From Microbulbifer guangxiensis (lineage in GTDB: Bacteria; Pseudomonadota; Gammaproteobacteria; Pseudomonadales; Cellvibrionaceae), in NCBI RefSeq assembly GCF_021729075.1, contig NZ_JAJSAQ010000005.1:124001-188000 (forward strand): DNA of 64,000 nucleotides, given 5' to 3'. Both the position numbers and the translations under genes were made by a program. The notes under the pieces were generated by a model. It did no database searches. It worked only from the letters and a program-made list of their open reading frames with translations, and was not told where the DNA came from. This document shows, one piece after another, positions 8,301 through 17,483 of the stretch. Position 1 is the first letter of the stretch; every line of letters starts with the position of its first letter.

Positions 8301-9683
8301 ATGAGCCTGCACAACCTGATCCTCAACGTCGACAGCTACAAGGCGAGTCACTACCTCCAGTATCCGCCCGGCGCGGAAACCATCAGCAGCTATATCGAAT
8401 GCCGCGGTGGGGACTTTGCCGAGCCGGTGTTCTTCGGCCTGCAGGCTTTTATCAAGGAATATCTGCTGACGCCGATTCACGCCGGCGACATCGACGAGGC
8501 GGAATCAGTCCTTACCGCGCACGGCCTGCCGTTCCATCGTCGTGGCTGGGAGCATATCCTCCGAAAGCACGACGGCTTGCTGCCGCTGGAGATCAGTGCC
8601 GTCGCCGAGGGCACCCCGGTGCCCCTGCACAATGTAATGCTGCAGGTGGAGAATACTGACCCGGAATGTTACTGGCTCACCAGTTATATCGAGACTGCGC
8701 TGGTACGCGCTATCTGGTATCCGGTCACCGTGGCCACCCAGAGCCGCGAGATCAAGAAAACCATTGCCCGCTACCTGGACGACACCGCCGGCAGCCGCAA
8801 GGGCCTGGAGTTCAAGCTGCACGACTTCGGCGCCCGCGGTGCCAGCAGCCTGGAATCCGCCATGCTCGGTGGCATGGCGCACTTGGTGAACTTCCACGGC
8901 ACTGACACGGTTTCCGCGCTGGTGGCGGCGCGCCGGTATTACGGTGCCGATATGCCGGCCTTTTCCATTCCCGCTGCGGAGCACAGCACCATGACCGCCT
9001 GGGGCCGGGATCGCGAGCAGCAGGCCTACGCCAACATGCTGCGACAGTTCATCGGCCCGGACCGGATGGTGGCCGTGGTCAGCGACAGTTACGATCTCTG
9101 GCATGCGATCGAGAATATCTGGGGTGACGCCCTGAAAGACCAGGTCATCAATAGCGGCGGCACCCTGGTGGTGCGACCGGATTCCGGTGACCCGGTATCG
9201 ATCGTCACCGAAAGCCTTGAGCGCCTGATGCGGATTTTCGGCGCGCGGCAGAACGCCAGGGGTTACCGGGTATTGCCGGATTACATCCGCCTGATCCAGG
9301 GGGATGGTGTATCCCGTTTTTCGATTCCGGAAATCCTCCAGGTAATGAAGGAACAGAACATGAGTGCCGAGAACATCACCTTCGGCATGGGTGGGGAACT
9401 GCTGCAGAAGCTCGACCGGGATACCCTGAGTTTTGCCATGAAGGCCAGCGCTATCCGGATCGATGGACAATGGCATGACGTGTGGAAGGATCCCGTGACC
9501 GGGCCCGAGAAAAAGTCCAAGCGCGGGCGCCTGGCGCTGATCAGGGGCGACACAGGGGAGCTGGAGACAATCCGTCTTGAAGCACTGAACCAGCACACCA
9601 ACCTGTTACAGCCGGTATACCGGAACGGGCGCCTGCTACGGGAAACAGATTTCGAAGAAGTCCGGCAACGCGCGCAAATCTGA
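8301..9683 (+). CDS. nadV: Nicotinamide phosphoribosyltransferase (NAMPT/NadV)
   Basis: This 460-residue cytosolic enzyme makes nicotinamide mononucleotide from nicotinamide and PRPP. Family landmarks are an N-terminal DSYKASHYLQYPPGAE, a central KLHDFGARGASSLESA, SIPAAEHSTM with the catalytic-region His, VVSDSYDLWHA, and VVRPDSGDP, which contacts phosphate. The length is close to that of animal and bacterial NAMPT. No NMN adenylyltransferase gene is adjacent. A PRPP synthetase gene lies 31 kb away in the window but is not linked. A weak stem (GGCTGG/CCAGCC, 9688-9710) follows the stop without a T-tract. Confidence 0.95.
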   Translation: MSLHNLILNVDSYKASHYLQYPPGAETISSYIECRGGDFAEPVFFGLQAFIKEYLLTPIHAGDIDEAESVLTAHGLPFHRRGWEHILRKHDGLLPLEISAVAEGTPVPLHNVMLQVENTDPECYWLTSYIETALVRAIWYPVTVATQSREIKKTIARYLDDTAGSRKGLEFKLHDFGARGASSLESAMLGGMAHLVNFHGTDTVSALVAARRYYGADMPAFSIPAAEHSTMTAWGRDREQQAYANMLRQFIGPDRMVAVVSDSYDLWHAIENIWGDALKDQVINSGGTLVVRPDSGDPVSIVTESLERLMRIFGARQNARGYRVLPDYIRLIQGDGVSRFSIPEILQVMKEQNMSAENITFGMGGELLQKLDRDTLSFAMKASAIRIDGQWHDVWKDPVTGPEKKSKRGRLALIRGDTGELETIRLEALNQHTNLLQPVYRNGRLLRETDFEEVRQRAQI

Positions 9684-10006
9684 GAACGGCTGGCGCAATA
9701 TTGACCAGCCCTGTATCCCCAGCTTCCCCCCTACTGCACAGGTCAACGCAACCACGCCCACCGACCTCAACTCAACTGATCCTCGCCTCAGTTCAACGAC
9801 GACAGCTTTACAGGCGGCTCTCCCCGGAAGGAACCTGAGCGTTGCTCAAAATTTTGTATCCCCGGCAGCGGCCGCATGATGCGCTGACCGGCCACCACCA
9901 TTGTGGTAGGTTGGATACACGGCTGGGGCTCTGCCCCGGCGGCCAGAGAACAATAACCAATACTCCCGGCACTACTGCCCTGCGGTGTACCGGGCTGGGG
10001 AGGACC
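9684..10006. other. Intergenic region, NAMPT gene to TldD operon
   Basis: These 323 bases hold no convincing gene. The open frame continues upstream of the first TldD-like gene, but the Tat signal peptide fixes the start at 10007. A GGCTGG/CCAGCC stem lies just after the nadV stop. The remainder presumably contains the promoter of the TldD/MoxR operon. No strong sigma-70 pair was recognised. Confidence 0.5.
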
Positions 10007-11638
10007 ATGCAGAGACGAGAATTCCTGAGGCTGGCCGGTGTCGGTGCCGGCGGTATCCTGTTGCCGGTGTACGGGGCCCGCGTTACGGCAGCGGAACTGA
10101 CCCAAAATGGTATGGATGTGCGGCGCAAGAAGGTGCTCGCGGATATCGTGTTGAATACTGCCCGCAAGGCTGGTGCCACCTATACCGATGTCCGTATCGG
10201 CCGCTACCTGAACCAGTTTGTCATCACCCGCGAGACCCGTGTTGACAACATCGTCAATACCGAGTCCTTCGGTGCCGGTGTCCGCGTGATCGCCAACGGG
10301 ACCTGGGGCTTCGCCGCCACCAACGACCTGACTGACGACGGCATCGCCCAGGCAGCGCGCCGTGCAGTAGCCATCGCCAAGGCCAATTCCAAGTACCAGG
10401 TGGAGCCGGTACAGCTGGCACCGGTCAAGGGTGTGGGCGAGGTGTCCTGGCAGACCCCGATCGAGAAAAATGCCTTTGAGGTGCCGATCGGCGACAAGGT
10501 GGACTACCTGATGGAGGTCAATAACAGCGCTCTCAAGGCGGGTGCCAGCTTTATCAACTCCTCCCTCTACCTGGTCAACGAGCAGAAGTACTTCGCCTCC
10601 AGCGACGGCTCCTACATCGATCAGGACGTGCACCGCCTTTGGGCGCCGATGACTGTCACCGCGGTGGACAAAGACACTGGCGTGTTCAAGACCCGAGACG
10701 GCCTGAGCACTCCGGTGGGAATGGGCTACGAGTACCTGGATGGCCGCGAGGAAGACAAGATCCAGGGGCAGACGACCCTGTACAAGAATTCCTATGACAT
10801 GGCCGAGGATGCCATCCTCGCCGCCGATCAGGCCAGGGCCAAGCTCTCCGCGAAATCCATTGACCCTGGCAAATACGACCTGGTGCTGGAACCCCTGCAC
10901 CTGCGGCTCACCATCCACGAGTCCGTCGGTCACCCACTGGAGCTCGACCGGGTACTGGGCTATGAGGCCAACTTTGCTGGCACATCCTTCGCCACCCTGG
11001 ACAAGTGGCGTAGCGGGAAATTCCAGTATGGCAGCGACAAGGTCAACCTGTTTGCCGATCGGACCCAGCCCGGGTCCCTGGGTGCCGTCGGTTATGACGA
11101 TGAAGGGGTAAAAGCCAAACGCTGGGATCTGGTCAAGGGTGGCATCCTGGTGAATTACCAGGCCACGCGCGATCAGGTACACATGATCGACCAGGACGAA
11201 TCCCACGGTTGCTCCTATGCAGACAGCTGGGACAGTGTGCAATTCCAGCGCATGCCCAATGTCTCCCTGGCGCCGGGCAAGGAAAAATATTCCGTCGACG
11301 ACATGATCCGCGATGTCGAAAAAGGGATTTACATCCTTGGCCGCGGCTCCTACTCCATTGACCAGCAACGCTACAACTTCCAGTTCGGCGGCCAGCTGTT
11401 TTACGAAATCAAAAACGGCGAGATTGTCGGCCAGGTAGAAGATGTCGCCTACCAGTCGAACACCCAGGAATTCTGGAATTCCTGTTCGGCTATCTGTGAT
11501 GAGAGTGATTACCGCCTGGGGGGCACCTTCTTCGATGGCAAGGGCCAGCCCAGCCAGGTCAGTGCAGTCTCCCACGGCTGCGCCACCACTCGCTTTGACC
11601 AAATCAACGTGATCAACACCAAGCGTAATATTTCGTAA
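10007..11638 (+). CDS. Tat-exported TldD-like metalloprotease (first copy)
   Basis: The 543-residue protein starts MQRREFLRLAGVGAGG, a twin-arginine signal peptide (RREFL), so it is predicted to cross the inner membrane folded. The TldD/PmbA metalloprotease domain follows, with the zinc motif HESVGH at residues 304-309 and the family block VEKGIYI. E. coli TldD is cytoplasmic and, with TldE, degrades unfolded or modified peptides such as microcin B17 precursor and CcdA; this subfamily is exported. It is the first gene of a + strand run including tldE, a second tldD-like gene, DUF4159, moxR and DUF58. It is highly similar along its whole length to the product of 13052-14683 and has the same length. 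Confidence 0.92.
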   Translation: MQRREFLRLAGVGAGGILLPVYGARVTAAELTQNGMDVRRKKVLADIVLNTARKAGATYTDVRIGRYLNQFVITRETRVDNIVNTESFGAGVRVIANGTWGFAATNDLTDDGIAQAARRAVAIAKANSKYQVEPVQLAPVKGVGEVSWQTPIEKNAFEVPIGDKVDYLMEVNNSALKAGASFINSSLYLVNEQKYFASSDGSYIDQDVHRLWAPMTVTAVDKDTGVFKTRDGLSTPVGMGYEYLDGREEDKIQGQTTLYKNSYDMAEDAILAADQARAKLSAKSIDPGKYDLVLEPLHLRLTIHESVGHPLELDRVLGYEANFAGTSFATLDKWRSGKFQYGSDKVNLFADRTQPGSLGAVGYDDEGVKAKRWDLVKGGILVNYQATRDQVHMIDQDESHGCSYADSWDSVQFQRMPNVSLAPGKEKYSVDDMIRDVEKGIYILGRGSYSIDQQRYNFQFGGQLFYEIKNGEIVGQVEDVAYQSNTQEFWNSCSAICDESDYRLGGTFFDGKGQPSQVSAVSHGCATTRFDQINVINTKRNIS

Positions 11639-11692
11639 AACGCTGTTCGGGCAACTGCCCCGTCAAAAAAATAAGTAACCGGAGAAAAAATA

Positions 11693-13024
11693 ATGGCAAT
11701 CCTGACCAGAAGTGAAGCGAAGGGCATTCTCGACAAGGTGCTGAAGTACAGCCGTGCCGATGGTGCCAGTGCACAGCTGAGCGGCGCCGAGACCGGTAAT
11801 ATCCGCTACGCCCGCAACAGCGTTTCCACCAGTGGCATTGTTGACAACATCGAGCTGGCCGTTGAAGCCCGCTTTGGCAAAAAGTCCGGTGTCGCCACCA
11901 TCAATGAATTCAGCGATGCGGCCCTGGAAAAGGTCATGCGACGCGCTGAAGAGCTGGCGAAACTTTCCCCAGACAATCCGGAAGCCATGCCACTGTTAGG
12001 TCCGCAGAAATACATGGCCGTCAATGCCTTTGCCAAAGGCACTGCCAACATCACCCCCGAACAGCGCGCCAAGGCTGCAGCCGATTCCATCATGGCCGCC
12101 AAGAAAGACAAGGTGGTGGCAGCCGGCTACCTGGAAGACGATCGCTCCTTTGCCGCCGTCGCCAACACCGAGGGCTTGTTCGGCTACCACGTCGCCACCT
12201 CTGCCAACTTCACCGTCACCATGCGCACCGAGAATGGGCTGGGCTCCGGCTGGGCAGAAAGCGATGTTACCGATTTTGCCGATATGAGTACCGCTGCCAC
12301 TTCTGGTATAGCCATCGACAAGGCAGTGCAGTCTCAGGAGGCCCGTGCGCTGGAACCCGGTAAGTACACAGTGATCCTGGAACCCAATGCTGTCTCCGGA
12401 CTGCTGGGCTACATGATGTCCAGCTATGACGCCCGCAATGCCGATGAAGGGCGCAGCTTTATGAGCAAGAAAGGCGGCGGTAACCGGCTCGGTGAGAAGA
12501 TGTTCGACAAGCGCGTGCATATCTACTCCGACCCCGCCGACGCCAACGTACCCGCGACACCCTGGTCCGAGGAAGACCACATGGCCCTGCAGCGCATCGA
12601 CTGGGTAAAGGGTGGTGTGGCCACCAATATGCCCCGCAGCCGCTACTGGGCTGAAAAAAATGAGGAAGAGGCGATCCCCACTCCCGGCAACCTGATCATG
12701 GTGGGTGGTGACAAGAGCACCGAGGAAATGATCAAGAACACCCGCCGCGGCATTCTGGTGACCCGCACCTGGTATATCCGCATGGTGGATCCACAGTCCC
12801 TGCTGCTGACCGGCCTGACCCGCGACGGTACTTTCTATATCGAGAACGGCAAGATCAAGTATCCGGTGAAGAACTTCCGCTTCAACGAGAGCCCGGTGAT
12901 CATGCTCAACAATATCGAGGAGATGGGCCAGGCCAAGCGTGTGGGCATGTGGGGCTTCTCCGCCATGGTGCCGGCACTGAAAGTGCGCGATTTCACCTTC
13001 AGCAGCCTTTCCGACGCGGTTTGA
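11693..13024 (+). CDS. TldE/PmbA-like protein, non-catalytic TldD partner
   Basis: The 443-residue protein belongs to the TldE (PmbA) branch: it aligns with the TldD fold but has no HExxxH zinc motif. In E. coli TldE pairs with TldD in the active heterodimer. The ATG at 11693 has a GGAG ribosome site and the N-terminus (MAILTRSEAKGILDKVL) has neither a Sec nor a Tat signal, unlike both flanking TldD-like proteins. If it works with them in the periplasm it would have to be carried out as a pre-formed complex with a Tat-signal-bearing TldD (inference). It lies 54 bases after the first and 27 bases before the second tldD-like gene. Confidence 0.92.
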   Translation: MAILTRSEAKGILDKVLKYSRADGASAQLSGAETGNIRYARNSVSTSGIVDNIELAVEARFGKKSGVATINEFSDAALEKVMRRAEELAKLSPDNPEAMPLLGPQKYMAVNAFAKGTANITPEQRAKAAADSIMAAKKDKVVAAGYLEDDRSFAAVANTEGLFGYHVATSANFTVTMRTENGLGSGWAESDVTDFADMSTAATSGIAIDKAVQSQEARALEPGKYTVILEPNAVSGLLGYMMSSYDARNADEGRSFMSKKGGGNRLGEKMFDKRVHIYSDPADANVPATPWSEEDHMALQRIDWVKGGVATNMPRSRYWAEKNEEEAIPTPGNLIMVGGDKSTEEMIKNTRRGILVTRTWYIRMVDPQSLLLTGLTRDGTFYIENGKIKYPVKNFRFNESPVIMLNNIEEMGQAKRVGMWGFSAMVPALKVRDFTFSSLSDAV

Positions 13025-13051
13025 CAGCGCCAGCCAACATGAGGACCTGAC

Positions 13052-14683
13052 ATGGACAGAAGAAAATTTCTCCAGTTGAGTGGCGCCGGCGTCGGTATAT
13101 CGATGCTGCCGTTCTCCGGCAACCTGATTGCCGAGAGCCAGCTGACCACCGACGGCATTGACCTTTCCGTCAAGAAAGAGCTGGCCGATGCCGCTCTGAA
13201 CACCGCCACCAAACTCGGGGCAAGCTACGCCGATGTACGTATTGGCCGTTACCTGAACCAGTACGTGCTGACTCGCGAGCTGCAGTTGCAGAATGTGGTC
13301 AATACCGAGTCTATCGGCATGGGCGTGCGGGTGATTGCCAATGGCACCTGGGGTTTCAGTGCCACCAATGACATGACCGTCGACGGTATCGCCAAGGCTA
13401 CCCGCAAGGCCGTGGCCACCGCCAAGGCCAACTCGAAGCACCAGAGTGAACCGGTTCAACTGGCAGAGCAAAAAGGCTTCGGCGAAGTGAGCTGGAAAAC
13501 CCCGATCCAGAAAAACGCCATGCAAGTACCCCTGGCGGAAAAGATCGACCTTCTTATGGAAGTCAACAAGTCGGCCCTGGATGCGGGTGCCAGTTTTATC
13601 AATTCCAGTCTCTATCTGGTTAACGAGCAGAAGTACTTCGCTTCCACAGACGGGTCTTACATCGATCAGGATGTACACCGCCTGTGGGCGCCGATGACCG
13701 TCACGGCGGTGGACAAGAAAAGCGGGGGTTTCCGCACCCGTAACGGCCTGAGCCAGCCAGTCGGACGCGGCTTCGAGTACCTGGAAGGGCGCCCCGAAGA
13801 AAAAGTGCAGTCACAGACAGTGCTTTATCGTGATTCCTACGACATGATCGAGGATGCGAAACTGGCCGCGCAACAGGCACAGGAAAAGCTCACCGCCAAG
13901 TCGGTAAAACCCGGCAAGTACGACCTGGTGCTGGATCCGAGCCATCTGTGGCTCACCATCCATGAGTCGGTCGGCCACCCGCTGGAGCTGGACCGCGTGC
14001 TCGGCTACGAGGCCAACTACGCGGGCACTTCGTTCGCCACCCTGGACAAGTGGCGCAGCGGCAAATTCCAGTATGGCAGTGACAAGGTCAACCTCTTTGC
14101 CGACAAAGTGCAACCCGGCTCCCTGGGTGCCGTCGGCTATGACGACGAAGGCGTTCAGACCGGCCAGTGGGATCTGGTGAAGGATGGCATCCTGGTGAAC
14201 TATCAGGCCACCCGCGACCAGGTACACATGCTCGGGCAGGAAAAGTCCCACGGCTGTTCATATGCCGATGACTGGTCCAGCGTGCAATTCCAGCGTATGC
14301 CTAATGTTTCGCTGCTGCCGGGTAAAGACGAGCTGAGCCTGGACGAGATGATCAAGGATGTGGAAAAGGGCATCTACATTATCGGTGCCGGCTCTTTCTC
14401 CATCGATCAGCAACGCTACAACTTCCAGTTCGGTGGCCAGCTGTTCTACGAAATTGAGGATGGCAAGATCACCGGTATGCTGGAGGATGTTGCCTACCAG
14501 TCCAATACCCAGGAGTTCTGGAACTCCTGTTCACAGATCTGTGACAAGCGCGACTACCGCCTGGGTGGCTCCTTCTTTGATGGCAAGGGTCAGCCGGGCC
14601 AGGTAAGCACTGTGTCCCACGGCAGCTCCACTACGCGCTTTGACGGCGTTAATGTAATCAACACCAAGCGCAAGCTCGGTTAA
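13052..14683 (+). CDS. Tat-exported TldD-like metalloprotease (second copy)
   Basis: This 543-residue protein begins MDRRKFLQLSGAGVG, a Tat signal (RRKFL), and carries HESVGH at residues 304-309, exactly as in the first copy. The two copies are nearly collinear, without gaps over most of their length, and share long identical stretches, for example around the zinc motif and the SLYLVNEQKYFAS block. They differ mainly at the N-terminus and in scattered surface positions. Both keep the zinc ligands, so both are predicted to be active. The duplication brackets tldE, which may allow two alternative TldD/TldE heterodimers. Confidence 0.92.
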   Translation: MDRRKFLQLSGAGVGISMLPFSGNLIAESQLTTDGIDLSVKKELADAALNTATKLGASYADVRIGRYLNQYVLTRELQLQNVVNTESIGMGVRVIANGTWGFSATNDMTVDGIAKATRKAVATAKANSKHQSEPVQLAEQKGFGEVSWKTPIQKNAMQVPLAEKIDLLMEVNKSALDAGASFINSSLYLVNEQKYFASTDGSYIDQDVHRLWAPMTVTAVDKKSGGFRTRNGLSQPVGRGFEYLEGRPEEKVQSQTVLYRDSYDMIEDAKLAAQQAQEKLTAKSVKPGKYDLVLDPSHLWLTIHESVGHPLELDRVLGYEANYAGTSFATLDKWRSGKFQYGSDKVNLFADKVQPGSLGAVGYDDEGVQTGQWDLVKDGILVNYQATRDQVHMLGQEKSHGCSYADDWSSVQFQRMPNVSLLPGKDELSLDEMIKDVEKGIYIIGAGSFSIDQQRYNFQFGGQLFYEIEDGKITGMLEDVAYQSNTQEFWNSCSQICDKRDYRLGGSFFDGKGQPGQVSTVSHGSSTTRFDGVNVINTKRKLG

Positions 14684-14708
14684 TTGGCTGCGGACCTGAT
14701 AAAAGGCT

Positions 14709-14774
14709 GTCATCCCGGCGCAGGCCGGGATCCAGTCACCCCCAGTGCTGGATGCCGGCCTGCGCCGGCATGAC
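14709..14774. repeat. REP-like inverted repeat inside the TldD/MoxR operon
   Basis: Two 27-base arms (14709-14735 and 14748-14774) are inverted copies with only two mismatches, separated by 12 bases. Each arm is itself palindromic around CCGGC/GCCGG. The pattern (GTCATCCCGGC at one end, GCCGGCATGAC at the other) is that of the small palindromic repeats common in proteobacterial intergenic regions. In mRNA it would form a long hairpin between the second tldD-like gene and the DUF4159 gene, and could stabilise the upstream message or reduce read-through. No second copy was noticed in the window. Confidence 0.85.
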
Positions 14775-14822
14775 AACTCGGGTCTTCACGTCCATCTACG
14801 CATTGAGTACAGAGCAGTAATC

Positions 14823-15530
14823 GTGTCCCCCTCCCGCAGACATTTCTTCAGCCAAGTGTTGCTCGCCAGCGGTGCCCTCGCGCTGCCGGCTATCCCGCGT
14901 GCGCAATCCGGGGAGTATTACGATTTCTATTTCACACGCCTGATGTACGAATCCGGCGACTGGGATGTGGACCAGCGCATGCCGTCCAATGTGCTGAACT
15001 CGCTGATCGAATACACCAACCTCAAAGTCGACCCCAGGGAACGCATCGTGCCACTGGCAGACCCGGCCATGCTGCTGGCACCGTTCTGCTACCTGGCCGG
15101 GCACAAGCTGGTGGAATTTACTGCGGCAGAAGCGCGCAACTTCCGCGATTATGTCAACCGCGGCGGCTTCGTCTTCGTGGACGACTGCAACCACGATATC
15201 GACGGCCTGTTTGCCAAGTCCTTTGAAGCACAAATGGTGGAGCTGTTCGGCGAGGACTGTCTGCAGAAACTACCTGGCGATCACGAACTCTATCACTGCT
15301 TTTTCGAGTTCGATGAGCTGCCGGTCACCAGCTTCGAGCTGAATGGCTGGGGGGACGACCTGGTGCATGACTACCTAAAAGCCATTGTCATCGATGGTCG
15401 TATCGCGGTGCTTTACAGCAACAAGGATTTCGGCTGTGAGTGGGACTATGACTACCGCAATAAACGCTGGCTTGCGATCGACAATACGAAATTCGCGGTC
15501 AATATCGTTATCTACGCATTAACCACGTGA
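14823..15530 (+). CDS. DUF4159 protein with Tat-like signal
   Basis: The 235-residue product is a DUF4159 protein, a family usually found beside moxR/DUF58 genes. It has a glutamine-amidotransferase-like fold with the family's FYFTRLMYESGDWDVDQRMP beginning, followed by YVNRGGFVFVDDCNHD. An in-frame ATG at 14745 lies inside the inverted repeat and gives no signal peptide. The GTG at 14823 gives SPSRRHFFSQVLLASGALALP, which looks like a twin-arginine signal, so this start is preferred, although its ribosome site is weak. The function is unknown; association with MoxR suggests a periplasmic assembly role. The stop is six bases before moxR. Confidence 0.8.
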   Translation: MSPSRRHFFSQVLLASGALALPAIPRAQSGEYYDFYFTRLMYESGDWDVDQRMPSNVLNSLIEYTNLKVDPRERIVPLADPAMLLAPFCYLAGHKLVEFTAAEARNFRDYVNRGGFVFVDDCNHDIDGLFAKSFEAQMVELFGEDCLQKLPGDHELYHCFFEFDELPVTSFELNGWGDDLVHDYLKAIVIDGRIAVLYSNKDFGCEWDYDYRNKRWLAIDNTKFAVNIVIYALTT

Positions 15531-15536
15531 ACAAAC

Positions 15537-16559
<1,023 letters not shown>

Positions 16560-16563
16560 ACCC

Positions 16564-17466
16564 GTGGAGCTGTTGGACCCGCTGACGCTCGCCCGCACCC
16601 GCGACCTGGCATGGTTGTCGCGGCATCTTGCCGCGGGCGTCATGCTGGGGGCGCAGCACAGCCAGCGCCGCGGCGCGGGGCTGGAATTCCAGCAGTACCG
16701 CAGCTACCAGCCCGGCGATGCCATCAACCATATCGACTGGAAGCTTTTCGCCCGCTCCGACCGCTACTATGTGCGCGAGGCCGAGCAGGGAAGCCAGATG
16801 CATGTCTGCTTTGTCCTCGACGCCAGCGCCTCCATGGCCCAGCCCAGTTTTGCCGTGCCGGAACTCACCAAACTGCAATTCGGGAAATGCTGGATCGCCA
16901 CCCTGTGCTGGTTATTGCAGGCTCAGGGCGATCGCTGTTCCCTGCTGGTGTTGAACGACGTGAACCTGCGCCGCGTGCCTGCCGGGCAGGGGGAGGCCCA
17001 CCACCACCATATCGCCCTGGAACTGCAGCGCAGCCAGGCAGCGGGCCACTGGCCGGGTGCGGCTGAACTGCAACCGCTCTGGTCCCAGTTCGACACCAAC
17101 TGCCAGGTGGTGCTGGTCAGCGACTTTTTCGAGCGCGGACAGGAAATCAGTGATTTCGCCGCGCGGGTACATGCCGCCGGCCGCCCATGCCTGCCCCTGC
17201 AGCTACTGGTGGAAGCGGAAGAAACCTTCCCGTTCAGCGGCGAGTTGCGGGTGCGCGATCCTGAGGCCGGCGATGCCGGTTCGCGGCTGCGGGAAGTGGA
17301 TGCGCACAGTCAGCGAACGCAGTACCTGGAGGCATTCACCCGGGCACAGCAGTCCCTGGCAGCGGGCTTCGCCGGACGTCAGAGCCCGCTCACCAGCGTG
17401 CAGATCGAGCGCCCGCTGGCGGACGCGGTCCAGCGTTTCGTGCAACTGCACTCGCGGGTTGCCTGA
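16564..17466 (+). CDS. DUF58 protein (vWA-like MoxR partner)
   Basis: The 300-residue protein starts at a GTG four bases after the moxR stop. The DUF58 hallmark RSYQPGDAINHIDWKLFARS (about 44-63) is followed by the vWA-like metal site FVLDASASM (DxSxS). This is a soluble protein thought to bind MoxR and substrates through the metal site. No other start gives the same spacing. Confidence 0.92.
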   Translation: MELLDPLTLARTRDLAWLSRHLAAGVMLGAQHSQRRGAGLEFQQYRSYQPGDAINHIDWKLFARSDRYYVREAEQGSQMHVCFVLDASASMAQPSFAVPELTKLQFGKCWIATLCWLLQAQGDRCSLLVLNDVNLRRVPAGQGEAHHHHIALELQRSQAAGHWPGAAELQPLWSQFDTNCQVVLVSDFFERGQEISDFAARVHAAGRPCLPLQLLVEAEETFPFSGELRVRDPEAGDAGSRLREVDAHSQRTQYLEAFTRAQQSLAAGFAGRQSPLTSVQIERPLADAVQRFVQLHSRVA

Positions 17467-17483
17467 TATGGGGAACAGCTGAG

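Noticed and set aside
9788-11602. 604-codon minus-strand frame opposite the first TldD-like gene, and 11996-13678 opposite TldE and the second TldD-like gene
   Set aside because: The sense frames carry complete TldD/TldE domains and ribosome sites; the antisense frames look like a mirrored codon pattern only.
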